Source: CBDTYW01 sp965364735
Lineage (GTDB): Bacteria; Actinomycetota; Nitriliruptoria; Nitriliruptorales; Nitriliruptoraceae
Length of the DNA: 12,099 bases
Direction: 5' to 3'
Assembly: GCA_965364735.1 (NCBI GenBank)
Contig: CBDTYW010000098.1
Location: 1 to 12,099 of the forward strand
Shown here one piece after another: positions 1 to 6,637 of the stretch. The notes beneath the pieces were generated by a model. The model saw only the letters and a list, made by a program, of their open reading frames with translations, was not told where the DNA came from and did not search any database. A program made the position numbers and the translations under genes. Within the stretch, counting starts at the first letter, position 1, and every line of letters starts with the position of its first letter.

Positions 1-206
1 CAATACGGGTGAACGTCCAAAGCGGTGCCCGTTTGCGCCGGCGACGACGGGTCACCGGGCTGGGACACGGCCTGGCCACCCTCGATGATCACCGTGCTCG
101 TCTCGACGTCGTTGATCGTGTTGACCACGACGATGCCGAAGATGAGCGCGACGAACAGCTGGGCGGCGAACATCCCGGCGAGGATGCGATCGCGTTGACT
201 CCACAT
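1..206 (-). CDS. membrane-anchored protein of unknown function, N-terminal part only (runs off left edge)
   Basis: An ATG at 206-204 opens a frame that stays open to base 1, so at least 68 residues are present and the C-terminus lies outside the window. AGGGAA about six bases upstream is a plausible ribosome binding site. The start (MWSQRDR) is followed by one hydrophobic segment at about residues 8-29 (ILAGMFAAQLFVALIFGIVV). After it comes a polar stretch rich in Ser, Pro, Gly and Thr. This looks like an uncleaved signal anchor followed by a linker to an exported domain that is not visible. The gene lies 84 bp downstream of the multicopper oxidase on the same strand and may share its transcript. 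I do not recognise the family. A substrate-binding or copper-chaperone role would be a guess based only on the neighbours. Confidence 0.7.
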   Translation of the reverse strand, partial: MWSQRDRILAGMFAAQLFVALIFGIVVVNTINDVETSTVIIEGGQAVSQPGDPSSPAQTGTALDVHPY

Positions 207-290
207 GGCGGTTCCCTGCTTGCTGGCTCGACGTGCGCGTACTGACGAGTATTTCGACGGCGACGAGGGCGGCTCCTGCCACGACTCGAC

Positions 291-1433
291 CTAGACGGCC
301 GCGAACCACCCCATGGCGCCGCCGTCGGCCATGTGGTGCTGGTGGGGATGGAACATGTAACGGCCGGGCTCCGGGAGCCGGAACTCCACGATTGCCCGCT
401 CTCCTTGGCTCAGCGTGACGGTGTCGGTGTGCTCGCTCGGCGTCGTGGCGCCGGAGCGGAAGACGTCAAAGGTCTCGGCGTGGAGGTGGAACGAGGCGAG
501 CGGGTCGTACTCGACCATGTTCAGCAGGTGCACGCGGACGAGATCCCCCACCGGCACCTTGATCGGGTGACGCATGAAGAAGCCGGCCATGCCGTTGTAG
601 GTCCAGTACTCGTTGCGGCCGTCGCCGTCGAGGTCCCAGCCGCTGAGCAGCAGGACGATCTCGTGGGCCTGCTCCCGCGGCTCGACCGGGTCGATGATCA
701 TCGCGCCGTACAGGCCGCGCCCGATGTGCTCGGCAAGCGGGGACGTGTGGCAGTGGTACGGGAACAGCCCGACCGGCCCGGCGGTCACCTCGTAGGTGAA
801 CTCGCTCCCGGGCGGGATCGGCTCCCAGCCATCCATCGACACGTGGTGGCGACCGTGCAGGTGCAGGTTGTGCGCATGCGGCGTGAGGTTGCGGACACGG
901 ATCCGGAGCCGGTCACCCACCGTCGCGCGGATGATCGGGCCCGGCGCGCTGCCGTTGTAGGTCCACTGCTCCGCCACGATCCCCGCACCGATCTCGACGG
1001 ACCGCTCGATGACGTCGAAGGCGTACTCGCGCAGCGTCCCGGCAGCCTTGCCGTCGCGTGGAGGAGCGATCGTGAGGGCATCCAGATGATCGGCGGTCAC
1101 GCCCATCGGCGACTGCGCCCCATGGCCGTAGACGGCGTTCGCGGCCGTCGGCGCCCCGCCGACGATCTGGAACGGCGAGCCACCGGGAGCCGCCGCGTCG
1201 TAGATCCGCAGTCCCGCGGGCCCGTGCGTCGACTCGTAGGTCGCGGCGTGGTCGGTCCCCTCGGACGCGAAGGCGTGCCCCACGCCATGTGCGGTCAGGC
1301 CGCCGGCGAACCCCGCCGCGAAGAGGCCGGCCGTGCTCCGGCTGGCCCGCTGCAGGAACCGGCGGCGATCGTCGTCTGCACCGTCTCCCGCCGCGGCGGG
1401 ATCGGACGGGTCGAGGCCCTCGACGTCGGTCAT
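291..1433 (-). CDS. Tat-exported two-domain multicopper oxidase (laccase-like, type 1 copper in domain 1)
   Basis: A 380-residue copper oxidase expected to couple one-electron oxidation of a substrate to reduction of O2 to water outside the cytoplasm. Residues 23-28 (RRRFLQ) plus the hydrophobic run to about 56 form a twin-arginine signal. Residues 57-135 match nothing I recognise. Cupredoxin domain 1 (about 136-250) has HLHG (H191, H193) and YHCHTSPLAEH. By alignment with nitrite reductase, the type 1 ligands are H188, C228 and H236, with Leu241 at the usual axial Met place. Domain 2 (about 255-380) has FHLHA (H316, H318) and HPHQHH (H362, H364), with Pro363 replacing the Cys. The eight His residues suffice for a type 2/3 trinuclear cluster. 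T1 in domain 1 resembles the type C two-domain enzymes such as Nitrosomonas europaea blue copper oxidase. Start: an upstream extension would overlap the preceding gene, and this ATG lies 7 bp after that gene's stop. The substrate is not predictable. Confidence 0.9.
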   Translation of the reverse strand: MTDVEGLDPSDPAAAGDGADDDRRRFLQRASRSTAGLFAAGFAGGLTAHGVGHAFASEGTDHAATYESTHGPAGLRIYDAAAPGGSPFQIVGGAPTAANAVYGHGAQSPMGVTADHLDALTIAPPRDGKAAGTLREYAFDVIERSVEIGAGIVAEQWTYNGSAPGPIIRATVGDRLRIRVRNLTPHAHNLHLHGRHHVSMDGWEPIPPGSEFTYEVTAGPVGLFPYHCHTSPLAEHIGRGLYGAMIIDPVEPREQAHEIVLLLSGWDLDGDGRNEYWTYNGMAGFFMRHPIKVPVGDLVRVHLLNMVEYDPLASFHLHAETFDVFRSGATTPSEHTDTVTLSQGERAIVEFRLPEPGRYMFHPHQHHMADGGAMGWFAAV

Positions 1434-1440
1434 CCGCGCG

Positions 1441-3426
1441 TCAGACCACGCCGCCGATGACGGCGCCCACCGCGAACAGCGCGACGTAGGCGACGAATCC
1501 ACCACCGACGAGCATCCCGCGGATGTGGCCGGGGATCGGCGACCTGGACGCGAAGTAGTACGCGACCGCCCCGAGGAACGGCACGAGCAGGATGACCGCG
1601 AGCCAGCCGACGCCGGCGGCCTTCGACAGGTCATCGCGTCGGCTGATGTCCCACGCGGCGAGCGCGATCCAGGACGCGAACAGCGCGAACGGCAGGATGT
1701 AGACGTAGAGGCCGTAGAACGTGCCGAAGGCACTGGCGAACAGCGGGACTCCGCTCAAGGTGAACACCTTTCCTTGCGTGACTTCGAGGTCGGACGGCAT
1801 CGACGGGAGCGCGATGGCGTCGAGGTCTGGGCGGTTGCGGGTGAACACGTTGTAGGCGATGTCGACGGGGGCGTCGGCGCCGCCGGGCATCTGCGGCTGC
1901 GCGTCCGCGGTCGGGGCGGGCGCGGTCTTCCAGGCGTCGCGGGGCGGCTTGTTGCCGGCCTCGGCCTCCGCGACCCAACCGAGTGACACCGCGGCCTGAC
2001 CGAGCTCCATGCGCATCGGCAGCCGCAGCCCGGAGCAGCCGTAGAACTCCTGCAGGCCGACCGGGACCGTCGAGGTGACGGTGTTCCCCTCGAAGCAGTT
2101 GTCCTCCATGGCCGGACCGGAGAACGTGATGTCAGCGATCCCGGAGCCGCTGACGTCGTTGTCGCGGACCGTGTTGCCGGCGGACATCCAGAACCGACGG
2201 GACGAGTTCGGGCTGATGAAGATGCCGGTGCGTGAGTGGTTGAACACGCGGTTGCGCGCGATGAGCCCGTCGTTGCCCCCGGCGATGGAGATGCCCGTCC
2301 CGAACGCCCCGTAGGCACCCGTGAGCGCCGGTGCGAGCCGGTTGTCGTTGTCGTGGCTGAGGTTGCCGACGATCGTCACGTCGTGGACCGGCGGCAGCAG
2401 CTCGGTGTCGAGGGTGTTCGGGGTGATCCCGCCGGCGTTGTGGCGATAGATCGAGTTGACGAGCAGCAGGTTCCCGGATGCGTTCGTGCCGGAGTAGCCG
2501 AGGCCGTTCCACTCGGCGACGACATCGGTCACGACGGCGTTGCACGGGTCGCACTGCCCGATGTAGATGCCGGCGTCCGGCGAGCCGGACGCGTAGCTGT
2601 GCTCGATCAGCCCGTCGGTGGCATCGAAGGCGTAGATCCCGTAGACACCGGCGTTCTTCGAGGTGACGTAGCTCGTCCGGTACCCGGTCAACCCGGTGAA
2701 GAACACCCCGTTGATGGTGGTGTTCTGCACGGTGAGGTTCTCGACCGCGACCCCGTCAGCAGCGGCGACGTTGATCCCGTTCGGCCGCTGGAACTGCCCG
2801 TCGACGATCACCTTCGCCCGGTCGACGCCGCGGATCGTCAGGTACGGGGTGGTGACGTTGACCTGCTCGTTGTACGTGCCCTCATCGATCAGCACGAGGT
2901 CACCCGGGTCCGCAGCGTCCACCGCGTTCTGGATGTCGGGGTGGTCCTGCGGGACCCGTCGGGTGACGCCGGTCCACTCCGTCACCGGGTCGATCGGCTC
3001 GGTCCCGGCGTTCGCCTGGTACGGCACGTCACCGACGATGAGGGTCCCGGCCATGCCGAGGTACTTGCCCTCGGGGTTCTTCGTGGCGTGGAACGTGCAG
3101 TAGAACTCGTAGACACCGGGGTCGTAGAACGTCAAGCGGACGGAGTCGCCGGGCTGCATCGGGTCGCCGTTGGGATCCTCGGACGTCTTCCACGATCCGT
3201 CGACGGCGACGGCGTTGTGGACGGTCTCGCCACCGTTGTCGAACTTGACGGTGTCGCCCACGGCCACACGCGTGACGTCACGGGTGAAGAAGTTGTCGCC
3301 CATCCCGAGCCCGACGGTGACCGCACCGTTGCCGGCGGCCTGGGGGTCCTCCCCACCGCAGCCGGACAACATCAGCACCGCAAGCACTCCGAGGAGCGCG
3401 CGCACGAGCACAGACGATCGACGCAT
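1441..3426 (-). CDS. lipoprotein fusing a plastocyanin-like domain, a NosD-like beta-helix and a PLDc_N-like membrane domain
   Basis: A 661-residue exported protein. Residues 1-23 are a lipoprotein signal with lipobox LSGC (Cys23). Residues about 35-132 are a small cupredoxin: H70 (TVHNA), C110 and H113 (YCTFH), and M125 in LGMAG give a normal type 1 copper set, with a longer loop between H113 and M125 than in plastocyanin. Residues about 155-450 are a right-handed parallel beta-helix with many short repeats built around N, G and hydrophobic residues (for example AGIYIG, TGIFIS), as in NosD/CASH proteins. The last ~103 residues hold three hydrophobic segments (about 569-594, 605-627, 638-660). 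The middle of this region (SRRDDLSKAAGVGWLAVILL) resembles the PLDc_N domain, but no phospholipase HKD motif exists. The stop lies 7 bp before the multicopper oxidase start, so the two are probably cotranscribed. The copper domain probably passes electrons to or from the oxidase (inference). The beta-helix could bind a polysaccharide or be structural. Confidence 0.85.
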   Translation of the reverse strand: MRRSSVLVRALLGVLAVLMLSGCGGEDPQAAGNGAVTVGLGMGDNFFTRDVTRVAVGDTVKFDNGGETVHNAVAVDGSWKTSEDPNGDPMQPGDSVRLTFYDPGVYEFYCTFHATKNPEGKYLGMAGTLIVGDVPYQANAGTEPIDPVTEWTGVTRRVPQDHPDIQNAVDAADPGDLVLIDEGTYNEQVNVTTPYLTIRGVDRAKVIVDGQFQRPNGINVAAADGVAVENLTVQNTTINGVFFTGLTGYRTSYVTSKNAGVYGIYAFDATDGLIEHSYASGSPDAGIYIGQCDPCNAVVTDVVAEWNGLGYSGTNASGNLLLVNSIYRHNAGGITPNTLDTELLPPVHDVTIVGNLSHDNDNRLAPALTGAYGAFGTGISIAGGNDGLIARNRVFNHSRTGIFISPNSSRRFWMSAGNTVRDNDVSGSGIADITFSGPAMEDNCFEGNTVTSTVPVGLQEFYGCSGLRLPMRMELGQAAVSLGWVAEAEAGNKPPRDAWKTAPAPTADAQPQMPGGADAPVDIAYNVFTRNRPDLDAIALPSMPSDLEVTQGKVFTLSGVPLFASAFGTFYGLYVYILPFALFASWIALAAWDISRRDDLSKAAGVGWLAVILLVPFLGAVAYYFASRSPIPGHIRGMLVGGGFVAYVALFAVGAVIGGVV

Positions 3427-3500
3427 CGTTGGACCCTGTCGCTGCCGACGCGCTGATGAAGGTAGCCACCAGCGGCCGCAGCGACCGTGTCCTGGACCGT

Positions 3501-4337
3501 TCAGCCGAAGAGGCCGAGCACCGGCGTCAGCAGCGAACCTGCGAACGCCTCGGTCCCGTCCTCGAGCTGGACCTCGAGGACGGAGTTGGCGTTCGCGTAG
3601 TCCATCGCGCGTCCCAGGTCGGTCACGCCGTTGGACCCGGCGAGCGGAGCGATCGCGAGGGTCACGAGGATCCCGAGCCCGACGCCGTCCTCGTTGACCA
3701 CGGCGGAGCCGGAGTCCCCCGGCACGCCGGGGCTGGAGGTGTAGACGGTGTGGGTCCAGCCGTTGCCGGACGTGCCGAGGCTCACGCCCGTCTTCGGCGA
3801 GAGCTGCCGGACGCCGGCCCGCAGACCGGAGTTGCCGTAGGTGTAGACCGACTCGCCGCTCGTCGTGCCGTCTCGGTCGATGCCGGACGGGCTCCCGATG
3901 ACGGGCAGCGACGGGTTGACCTTCCCGTGGTCACGCGGGTCGATGCGGACCAGCGCGAAGTCGTTGTAGGCGCAGGCGTCGGCGTCGGTCTCGTCGACCG
4001 CGTCCATCGTCAACCACGACACGTAGGCGAGGGTGCCCGGGTGGCTCGCGCCGTCGATGTCGACCTGCGTGCCGAGCGGGACGGAGCCCGTGCCGCAGCC
4101 TCCGGTGGACGTCGAGCCGCCGAGGCCACCACAGTGGGCGGCCTGGCCGATGAAGACGTCACCGCCGTCGGAGAAGATGAAGTTTGAGGTGCACTGTCCA
4201 CCGCCGGCGGTCACCGTCTGGACCCCCGGGTGGATCGTCGCGGCGTCGGCCGGAGCCCAGGCGGTGCTCGTGGCGGGTGCCGCGGCGACGGTCCCGAGCG
4301 CGAAGGCGGCGGTGGCGAGGAGGGACAGCGACTTCAT
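3501..4337 (-). CDS. secreted chymotrypsin-fold (S1-like) serine protease
   Basis: A 278-residue preprotein with an N-terminal signal sequence (MKSLSLLATAAFALG, probable cleavage near residue 33). The catalytic triad is visible in the order expected for S1 peptidases: His68 in GQAAHCGG, Asp126 in AYNDFALVRI and Ser209 in GVPGDSGSAVV. Four cysteines (C49, C69, C81, C122) could form two disulfides. The Cys that lies near the nucleophile in trypsin is absent, as in many bacterial S1 enzymes. I chose the ATG at 4337 because GGAAG lies eight bases upstream. The in-frame ATG at 4370 would add 11 residues (MNPVPPPEDSL) before a canonical signal peptide and has only pyrimidines where a ribosome site should be. 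The gene is divergent from the TetR gene and 74 bp upstream of the copper lipoprotein, so it may head that transcript. Target proteins are unknown. There is no propeptide or C-terminal adhesion domain. Confidence 0.88.
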   Translation of the reverse strand: MKSLSLLATAAFALGTVAAAPATSTAWAPADAATIHPGVQTVTAGGGQCTSNFIFSDGGDVFIGQAAHCGGLGGSTSTGGCGTGSVPLGTQVDIDGASHPGTLAYVSWLTMDAVDETDADACAYNDFALVRIDPRDHGKVNPSLPVIGSPSGIDRDGTTSGESVYTYGNSGLRAGVRQLSPKTGVSLGTSGNGWTHTVYTSSPGVPGDSGSAVVNEDGVGLGILVTLAIAPLAGSNGVTDLGRAMDYANANSVLEVQLEDGTEAFAGSLLTPVLGLFG

Positions 4338-4535
4338 CAGCGAGTCTTCCGGAGGAGGTACGGGGTTCATGGAGGAGACGAACGTCGACCGCTCCCGTTA
4401 GCAGCCTCTCGCGGAACCGCGCGCAGCACGGACGCCGCTACCCGCCGGATGCACCTTTCAGATACGTGTCGGTATCGGGCCAAGCCCGCGACCACGCCGT
4501 ACTTTCGGCGAAGGACCACACTTGGGGGAGTGGCG
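4338..4535. other. divergent intergenic region between serine protease and TetR genes
   Basis: This 198-bp non-coding stretch separates the two divergent starts and must hold both promoters. Its clearest element is the inverted repeat GATAC-N6-GTATC at 4461-4476. A second, shorter GC-only palindrome (CGCGG-AA-CCGCG, 4410-4421) is less convincing. GGGGGAG at 4524-4530 is the ribosome binding site of the TetR gene. I could not assign confident -35/-10 boxes for either direction. Confidence 0.6.
4461..4476. promoter_or_regulatory. candidate TetR-family operator, GATAC-N6-GTATC
   Basis: Two perfect 5-bp inverted arms, GATAC (4461-4465) and GTATC (4472-4476), flank a 6-bp spacer in the divergent promoter region. 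They lie 60 bp before the TetR start and about 124 bp before the protease start. TetR-family dimers typically bind palindromes of about this span, often next to their own gene. Function is inferred from position and symmetry only. Confidence 0.45.
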
Positions 4536-5141
4536 ATGGTGGCCAGCACGACCCGTGACGAACAACGAGCACAGACCCGTTCGGATCTGCTCCGGGCAGC
4601 GGCCCGCGTGTTCGCGCGCAACGGCTACAACGGCACCTCGGTTGACATGGTCGCCGAGGCCGCCGGCTACACCAAGGGCGCCGTCTACTCGAACTTCGAC
4701 TCGAAGGAAGCGCTGTTCCTGAAGCTCTGGGAGGATCAGGTCGCCAACCAGGTCCGCGACGTCGCGGCGCTCGTCGCCGCCCACGCCCCCGAGGACCGGG
4801 CCACCGCGATCGCCACCGCACGCGCGCATGACGGCGAGGCCGACGAACGCTTCCTGCTGGAGCTCGAGTTCACGCTCTTCGCCGCGCGCAACCCGGAGGT
4901 CCGGTCCCAGCTGGCCGACCAGGCCCGGACGGCACGTGCACGCCTGGCCGAGATCGCGCGTGAGCACTTCGCGGACGCCGGGATCCTGCACCGCCTCTCC
5001 CCGTCGGAGGTCGCGGCGCTCGCCGTCGCGGTCGACGACGGCCTGCGGCTCATGCGCCTGCTCGACCCGACGCTCGACACGACGCAGCTCTCCGCGAAGA
5101 TGCTCGAGGTCCTGCTCACCACGGAGCTCGCCTCCGACTGA
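4536..5141 (+). CDS. TetR/AcrR-family transcriptional regulator
   Basis: A 201-residue DNA-binding protein of usual TetR length. The N-terminal helix-turn-helix is canonical: residues 16-30 (SDLLRAAARVFARNG) lead into TSVDMVAEAAGYTKGAVYSN at 34-53 and then FDSKEALF. The C-terminal ligand domain (about 70-201) is all-helical, rich in Ala, Arg and Glu, and not specific enough to suggest an effector. The ATG at 4536 is preceded by GGGGGAG with five bases between. The frame remains open upstream but has no better site. The gene diverges from the secreted serine protease, and the GATAC-N6-GTATC palindrome lies between them, so it may repress itself and the protease/copper genes (inference). The next gene downstream, the Bax inhibitor-1 homologue, starts 90 bp after its stop and appears to be a separate unit. 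Confidence 0.93.
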   Translation: MVASTTRDEQRAQTRSDLLRAAARVFARNGYNGTSVDMVAEAAGYTKGAVYSNFDSKEALFLKLWEDQVANQVRDVAALVAAHAPEDRATAIATARAHDGEADERFLLELEFTLFAARNPEVRSQLADQARTARARLAEIAREHFADAGILHRLSPSEVAALAVAVDDGLRLMRLLDPTLDTTQLSAKMLEVLLTTELASD

Positions 5142-5231
5142 GGCTCCGCGCGCGGGCCGGTCGGCCACCATTCGGCCCACCGGCGATCTCGTATCATGTG
5201 AGGTCCTGCCCCGACCCCAAGGAACCTGCTC

Positions 5232-6053
5232 GTGGCCCGCCGCCAGTCCTTCCGCCCGTCGAACCCCGTCTTCCAGAACGGCCCGCTCGCGACCGCCTTC
5301 GACAGCGGCTCGCGGCCCGTCGACCAGTACTCCCCCGGCACGCCCGGTGGTGGCGCGGTTTTCGCAACGCTCCCGGACCGGATGACGCTCAACGGCACCA
5401 TCCTCAAGTCCGCGACGCTGCTCGCCCTCACCGCCCTCGCCGCGATGGTCACGTGGACCTACATCGGGACGGACGCCCAGAACTTCAGCAACCCGTTCGT
5501 CCTGATCTATGGCCCGATGATCGTCGGCCTGGGCATCGCCATCGCCACGACGTTCCGTCCGCAGTGGTCGCCGATCACCGCTCCGGCCTACGCCGTCGTC
5601 GAGGGTCTCCTCGTCGGGTCCGTGTCCGCGCTCTACAACGCCGCGTACAACGGCATCGTCGGGCAGGCGCTGCTCGCAACGGTCTCGGTGGCTGCCGGGA
5701 TGCTCTTCCTGTACTCCAACCGGATCCTGCGGGTCACCCCGAAGCTCCGCAAGGGCGTCATCGCGGCCACCATGGGCATCATGGGCGTCTACGTGCTGAG
5801 CTTCGTGCTCCGCATGTTCGGCGTCGACATGCCGTTCCTGCACGACACCGGCCCGCTCGGCATCGGCATCAGCCTCGTGATCGTCGGCGTCGCATCGTTC
5901 AACCTGCTGCTCGACTTCGACCTCATCGAGAACGGTGTCCGCAACGGCGCCCCGAAGTGGGCCGAGTGGTACGGCGGCTTCGCGCTGCTCGTCACGCTCA
6001 TCTGGCTCTACCTCGAGATGCTGCGCCTGCTGTCCAAGCTCCAGCGGGACTGA
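5232..6053 (+). CDS. Bax inhibitor-1/YccA family integral membrane protein
   Basis: A 273-residue polytopic membrane protein. After a ~55-residue cytoplasmic tail containing SNPVFQNG, typical of actinobacterial members, seven hydrophobic helices can be placed at about 56-77, 85-107, 113-135, 140-161, 175-197, 207-229 and 247-268. Family signatures are YAVVEGLLVGSVSALY (helix 3) and LLLDFDLIENG after helix 6, whose acidic residues belong to the di-aspartyl pH sensor of BI-1 proteins. Known homologues act as pH-sensitive Ca2+ leak channels or stress-response proteins, but the role of the actinobacterial branch is poorly defined. The GTG start at 5232 is supported by AAGGA eight bases upstream. 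TATCAT at 5192-5197 could be its -10 box, though no good -35 is seen. A strong hairpin follows the gene. Confidence 0.92.
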   Translation: MARRQSFRPSNPVFQNGPLATAFDSGSRPVDQYSPGTPGGGAVFATLPDRMTLNGTILKSATLLALTALAAMVTWTYIGTDAQNFSNPFVLIYGPMIVGLGIAIATTFRPQWSPITAPAYAVVEGLLVGSVSALYNAAYNGIVGQALLATVSVAAGMLFLYSNRILRVTPKLRKGVIAATMGIMGVYVLSFVLRMFGVDMPFLHDTGPLGIGISLVIVGVASFNLLLDFDLIENGVRNGAPKWAEWYGGFALLVTLIWLYLEMLRLLSKLQRD

Positions 6054-6092
6054 CGGCCAGCCACCTCGTACGCATCGTCTGACTACGATCCG

Positions 6093-6120
6093 CGGGCGCA
6101 CTCCAATCGGGGTGCGCCCG
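6093..6120 (+). terminator. strong 12-bp hairpin between Bax inhibitor gene and the next gene
   Basis: The arms CGGGCGCAC and GTGCGCCCG, with inner T-G, C-G and C-G pairs, close an AATC loop, giving a stem of about 12 bp with one wobble. No T-run follows, as is common for terminators in high-GC actinobacteria. It lies 39 bp after the Bax inhibitor stop and 22 bp before the next start. It could be a terminator, or a structured 5' leader if transcription reads through. Confidence 0.55.
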
Positions 6121-6131
6121 TCGTCGTGTCC

Positions 6132-6137
6132 AGGAGG
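6132..6137 (+). promoter_or_regulatory. consensus ribosome binding site AGGAGG that fixes the start at 6143
   Basis: A perfect AGGAGG lies five bases before the GTG at 6143. The in-frame GTG at 6137 overlaps this motif and so is unlikely to be the start. Confidence 0.7.
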
Positions 6138-6142
6138 TGGCT

Positions 6143-6625
6143 GTGGGCTTCCTCGATGATCTCCGCGATGATCGCCTGCGACGCTCCGGCGGCAAGCGCC
6201 TCGGCTGGCTCGAGCCGCACGGCGGGCCGGCCCTCGCGATCTGGGAACGTCTCGACGAGGACGCCCGATCTCTCGACCGCGCCGACGCGGAGCGCGCCGC
6301 GGTCGCCTCGGACCCCGCACGCGCGGTCGTCATCGCGGCGTTGCAGCAGGTGCTGCGCGATCACTTCCTCGACGTCGCCGCGCGATGGGGCGGCAAGCGC
6401 CCACGTGGGATCCCGCTGCGCGCCGACCCGGTCTGGATCGCTCAGCTCCACCGCTCGATGCGGGAGAACGAGGTCAACGGCTTCCCGGTGAGCTCGCAGT
6501 GGCAGTCGGTCCCGGACGCCGCACCCGCCGAGCACGAGCCCCGCGTCGCTCCCGAGACGGTCGTGCTGCCACCCATCCGACCGCAGGAACGATGGCAGGA
6601 CCCGGACGACGTCACCGTCGTCTGA
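6143..6625 (+). CDS. hypothetical protein, 160 residues, soluble
   Basis: A real gene judged by its consensus ribosome site, its codon usage (G/C in third positions) and its tight fit between neighbours, but I do not recognise the family. The start GTG at 6143 gives a protein beginning VGFLDDLRDDRLRRSGG. It has no signal peptide or membrane segment. The N-terminal two-thirds are mixed and probably helical (RAVVIAALQQVLRDHFLDVAARW at about residues 60-85 could form an amphipathic helix). The last ~45 residues are Pro- and Glu-rich and probably disordered. It ends 12 bp from the convergent stop of dihydrolipoyl dehydrogenase. It is separated from the Bax inhibitor gene by a hairpin, so context offers no firm functional clue. 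Confidence 0.75.
   Translation: MGFLDDLRDDRLRRSGGKRLGWLEPHGGPALAIWERLDEDARSLDRADAERAAVASDPARAVVIAALQQVLRDHFLDVAARWGGKRPRGIPLRADPVWIAQLHRSMRENEVNGFPVSSQWQSVPDAAPAEHEPRVAPETVVLPPIRPQERWQDPDDVTVV
6605..6622. terminator. possible terminator hairpin at the convergent gene ends
   Basis: GACGACG (6605-6611) and CGTCGTC (6616-6622) form a perfect 7-bp stem with loop TCAC, immediately before the stop of the 160-residue gene. It faces the end of the dihydrolipoyl dehydrogenase gene, so it could stop transcription in either direction. It is built from Asp and Val codons, so it may be chance. Confidence 0.25.
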
Positions 6626-6637
6626 GCTGCACGGGCG

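Noticed and set aside
240..251. TACT-GACG-AGTA inverted repeat between the oxidase and the left-edge gene
   Set aside because: Four-base arms are too short to support a regulatory site or a terminator.
1434..1733. Upstream extension of the multicopper oxidase frame to 1733
   Set aside because: It would overlap the 3' end of the lipoprotein gene. The added residues are low-complexity Arg/Ser/Pro, and the Tat signal only makes sense with the start at 1433.
1530..1750. Possible phospholipase D activity of the lipoprotein C-terminus
   Set aside because: Only a membrane region like PLDc_N is present. No HKD catalytic motif occurs anywhere in the protein.
2236..3456. 406-codon plus-strand open frame opposite the copper lipoprotein
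   Set aside because: Its composition is typical of antisense shadow (Val, Asp, Gly, Arg). The opposite strand has a full lipoprotein with recognisable domains.
4410..4421. CGCGG-AA-CCGCG palindrome as a second operator or terminator
   Set aside because: It is short and made only of G/C arms, so easily due to chance in this base composition. A two-base loop cannot form a stable hairpin.
6074..6089. ATCGT-N6-ACGAT inverted repeat before the 6093-6120 hairpin
   Set aside because: The arms are short and do not extend, and there is no adjacent regulator. TACGAT could resemble a -10 box, but no matching -35 was found.
4458..6320. 620-codon open frame on the minus strand
   Set aside because: It is antisense to the TetR and Bax inhibitor genes and has shadow-like composition (Arg, Gly, Asp, His and Glu rich, no domain). 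It arises from high GC on the opposite strand.
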